From: JAWBSP01 sp964632175
GTDB lineage: Archaea > Hadarchaeota > Hadarchaeia > Hadarchaeales > JAWBSP01
Assembly: GCA_964632175.1 (NCBI GenBank)
Contig: CAZWBJ010000015.1
Location: 1 to 22,850, forward strand
DNA length: 22,850 nucleotides
Direction of reading: 5' to 3'
Shown here in pieces: positions 21,158-22,850 of the stretch. The notes under the pieces are model-generated. The model had not been told where the DNA came from. It did no database searches and saw only the letters and a list, made by a program, of their open reading frames with translations. The translations under genes were made by a program, and so were the position numbers. The number at the start of each line of letters is the position of its first letter. Within the stretch, counting starts at the first letter, position 1.

Positions 21158-22850
21158 TTACACCACCAGAAAGACCAAAACCATCACGCTGAAAGCCAAG
21201 AGAAGCAGCATCACCGGCACATACCCCGCCGTCAGCAGCCTTCGATGGATCCCAGATGCCGATTTTTGAACCCCCCTTGCCAGCCCAACCCAAAGTATAT
21301 CGAAACCGCTTTTCTCCGCAATGTTGTAGAGAGGTTTGAGGGCATTCCTAAAACTACCGCTGAAGGGCTCCGCTCCAACACGCGACCTACCCAAGGAGGT
21401 CACTTCCTCGCCCCCAATCATTGTCTCGAGTTTTACAGGGACCGGGGCTCTGGGCACCAGTTTCAGGCTAGAAAGGTACAGGGCCCCGGCGACCCCGAAA
21501 GAGCCGGCGATTAACACCGAGAGGGTGAGCGCACGGTAAAAACCGATCGGTGTCATGTATCCCAGCCAGCTGCTCGTCAGGTCAAAGGCTCCCCCGGGTC
21601 CCAATGATTGAACGCTCGGTGCAACGAAACTCAAAGGCAAATTGGGGAGAACCCCGAAAAGAACCGAAATGGTGGTGAGGATGAGGGGGGGCGCCAGCAT
21701 GGAAGCCGGCACCTCCTTGACCCGCCTGAGGCGATCCTGAATCGAACCGAAGAAAACCGCATGCGTTACCCTCATGAAGGCCACAAAGATGACGATACTG
21801 GCGTAGATGGCCAAGAAAGCGTAGCAAGCATAAATCGGGCTGAAGGGCACGAGGGCGGCCTGGTAGACGAGGAGCTTGCTCGCGAAAGCGTTGAAGGGGG
21901 GAATCCCTGAGATCGCTAGGGCCCCTATGAGGAAGAGGCCGGCCGTTACTGGCATGACCTTCCCCAGCCCGCCCATTTCATCTATGTTTCTAGTGCCGGT
22001 CCTGTAGAGGACGCAACCGGCCAGCATGAAGAGAGAGGATTTCAGGAGAGCATGGTTGAGCAGATGAAATATCCCCGCTGTCAACCCGAGACCACTTCCC
22101 ACGCCCACGGCCAGAACGATGTAACCGATATTGGCAATGGTGGAAAACGCTAGGAATTTCTTAATATCCTTTTCGACCAGAGCCGCGTGGACTCCCACGA
22201 GGATAGCCAGAATACCGAGCGTTGAGGTAGCAAGGCCGAGAGTGGAGCTTGAGAGGGACAAGCCAAAGACGTCGAAGAGAAATCTGAGCACCCCATAAAT
22301 TCCGGTTTTAACCATGATCCCCGACAGAAGGGAACTGACGGGGGTGGGCGCCTCCGGATGTGCCTCGGGCAGCCAGGTGTGAAGGGGCACGACTCCTGCC
22401 TTGAAACAGAAGCCGAGGAGGGTCAGCAGGGAGACGGGCCCAAGCCAGCCGGGAGAGGGGGAAAGGAGGGTCTTCAATCTCGGCATGCTGAGCTCCCCCA
22501 CCTTCAGGTAGATGGTGCAGATGGCGAGGAGGAGGCATAGCGCTCCCGCGTGGATCATGACGAAGTACTTGAAGGCAGCCCGGTGAGCAGCCCCTGTTCC
22601 AAGCTGGGAGACGAGGAGGAAGCAGGTTAGGCTCATGAGCTCCCAGAAGAGATAGAACTGGAGGAGGTTTCCCGAAAGGAGGACCCCTATCATACCTCCG
22701 GAAAAGAGCAGGTAAGCGAGGTAGTACCTGCTCAGCCCTTCCTCCCTCTCCATATATCTTGCGGAGTAGACTGCGGCCAGCAGGCACAGGAAGCAGGTGA
22801 GTATGGAGAAGAAGGCCGAGAGGGAATCCATGTATACTTCAAAGTTCAGG
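21158..22850 (-). CDS. hycC: HycC/HyfB-like antiporter-type membrane subunit, 5' partial
   Basis: The frame stays open to the right edge of the window: six codons precede the Met at 22831 and give L-N-F-E-V-Y before M-D-S-L-S-A-F-F. In this family the stretch [L/V]-D-x-L-S-A-F-F lies about 70-80 residues inside the protein, so the start is beyond the window and the ATG at 22831 is internal. The visible 563 residues contain about 14 helices. Pump residues are present: F-W-E-L-M-S-L (Glu), F-K-A-G-V-V-P-L-H-T-W-L-P-E-A-H (Lys), S-G-I-M-V-K (Lys) and L-N-H-A-L-L-K-S (His, Lys). The long C-terminal part with an extra hydrophilic loop and last helix is like HycC/HyfB. It should carry H+ or Na+ translocation for the complex. 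NuoL, NuoM or MrpD are relatives. Confidence 0.92.
   Translation of the reverse strand, partial: LNFEVYMDSLSAFFSILTCFLCLLAAVYSARYMEREEGLSRYYLAYLLFSGGMIGVLLSGNLLQFYLFWELMSLTCFLLVSQLGTGAAHRAAFKYFVMIHAGALCLLLAICTIYLKVGELSMPRLKTLLSPSPGWLGPVSLLTLLGFCFKAGVVPLHTWLPEAHPEAPTPVSSLLSGIMVKTGIYGVLRFLFDVFGLSLSSSTLGLATSTLGILAILVGVHAALVEKDIKKFLAFSTIANIGYIVLAVGVGSGLGLTAGIFHLLNHALLKSSLFMLAGCVLYRTGTRNIDEMGGLGKVMPVTAGLFLIGALAISGIPPFNAFASKLLVYQAALVPFSPIYACYAFLAIYASIVIFVAFMRVTHAVFFGSIQDRLRRVKEVPASMLAPPLILTTISVLFGVLPNLPLSFVAPSVQSLGPGGAFDLTSSWLGYMTPIGFYRALTLSVLIAGSFGVAGALYLSSLKLVPRAPVPVKLETMIGGEEVTSLGRSRVGAEPFSGSFRNALKPLYNIAEKSGFDILWVGLARGVQKSASGIHRRLLTAGYVPVMLLLLAFSVMVLVFLVV

Overview
This is a GC-rich (roughly 60% by eye) archaeal window with about 22 protein genes on both strands, no rRNA, tRNA or CRISPR, and no obvious mobile element. 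Archaeal signs seen in the sequence: TATA-like boxes about 20-25 bases before start codons with almost no leader, an archaeal-type RNase HII, a HypA with a long zinc-loop insert beside an Mrp/MinD-type ATPase in the HypB position (known from Thermococcales), and an HAE3-type RND exporter. The gene set suggests an uncultured, probably thermophilic anaerobic euryarchaeon-like lineage (for example Hadarchaeota or a Thermococcales relative); this placement is inference.

Region 1 (1-6262) is envelope related: the 3' part of a discoidin-domain surface protein, a small secreted beta-domain protein, a 631-residue membrane-anchored multi-Ig/CARDB-like protein, and an RND exporter that diverges from it across a 46-base gap with one central TATA-like element. 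Region 2 (6259-11533) is housekeeping and carbohydrate related: a DUF488 protein, an unusual fusion of NAD(P)HX epimerase (NnrE) with a DUF523/TudS-like desulfidase domain, a GH51 arabinofuranosidase overlapping a PIG-L deacetylase gene, a small unknown ORF, a PHP phosphoesterase and RNase HII. About 360 bases (11534-11897) lack a convincing ORF but are GC-rich and hairpin-rich, a candidate structured RNA.

Region 3 (11898-22850) is a hydrogenase locus. A single-domain cyclic-nucleotide-binding-fold protein diverges from hypA, an Mrp-type hypB candidate and a HycI-type maturation protease. After a strong TATA box come seven tightly overlapping genes: HydB/AsrA-like Fe-S protein, HydG/AsrB-like flavoprotein, a shortened molybdopterin-family (NuoG/FDH-like) subunit, a four-cluster HycB-like ferredoxin, NuoC-like subunit, a group 4 [NiFe] hydrogenase large subunit with intact nickel-binding cysteines and a cleavable tail, and a HycF/NuoI-like ferredoxin. 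Converging on it are the membrane subunits HycD/NuoH-like and HycC/HyfB-like, the latter running off the window.

The most interesting inference is that these genes encode an energy-converting membrane hydrogenase whose electron module is assembled from sulfhydrogenase-type HydB/HydG plus a NuoG-like protein without the expected catalytic Cys/Sec. It would be a complex I-like machine linking NAD(P)H (or ferredoxin) to H2 and ion pumping. The [NiFe] small subunit (HycG/NuoB) is not in the window and may lie just beyond its right edge.
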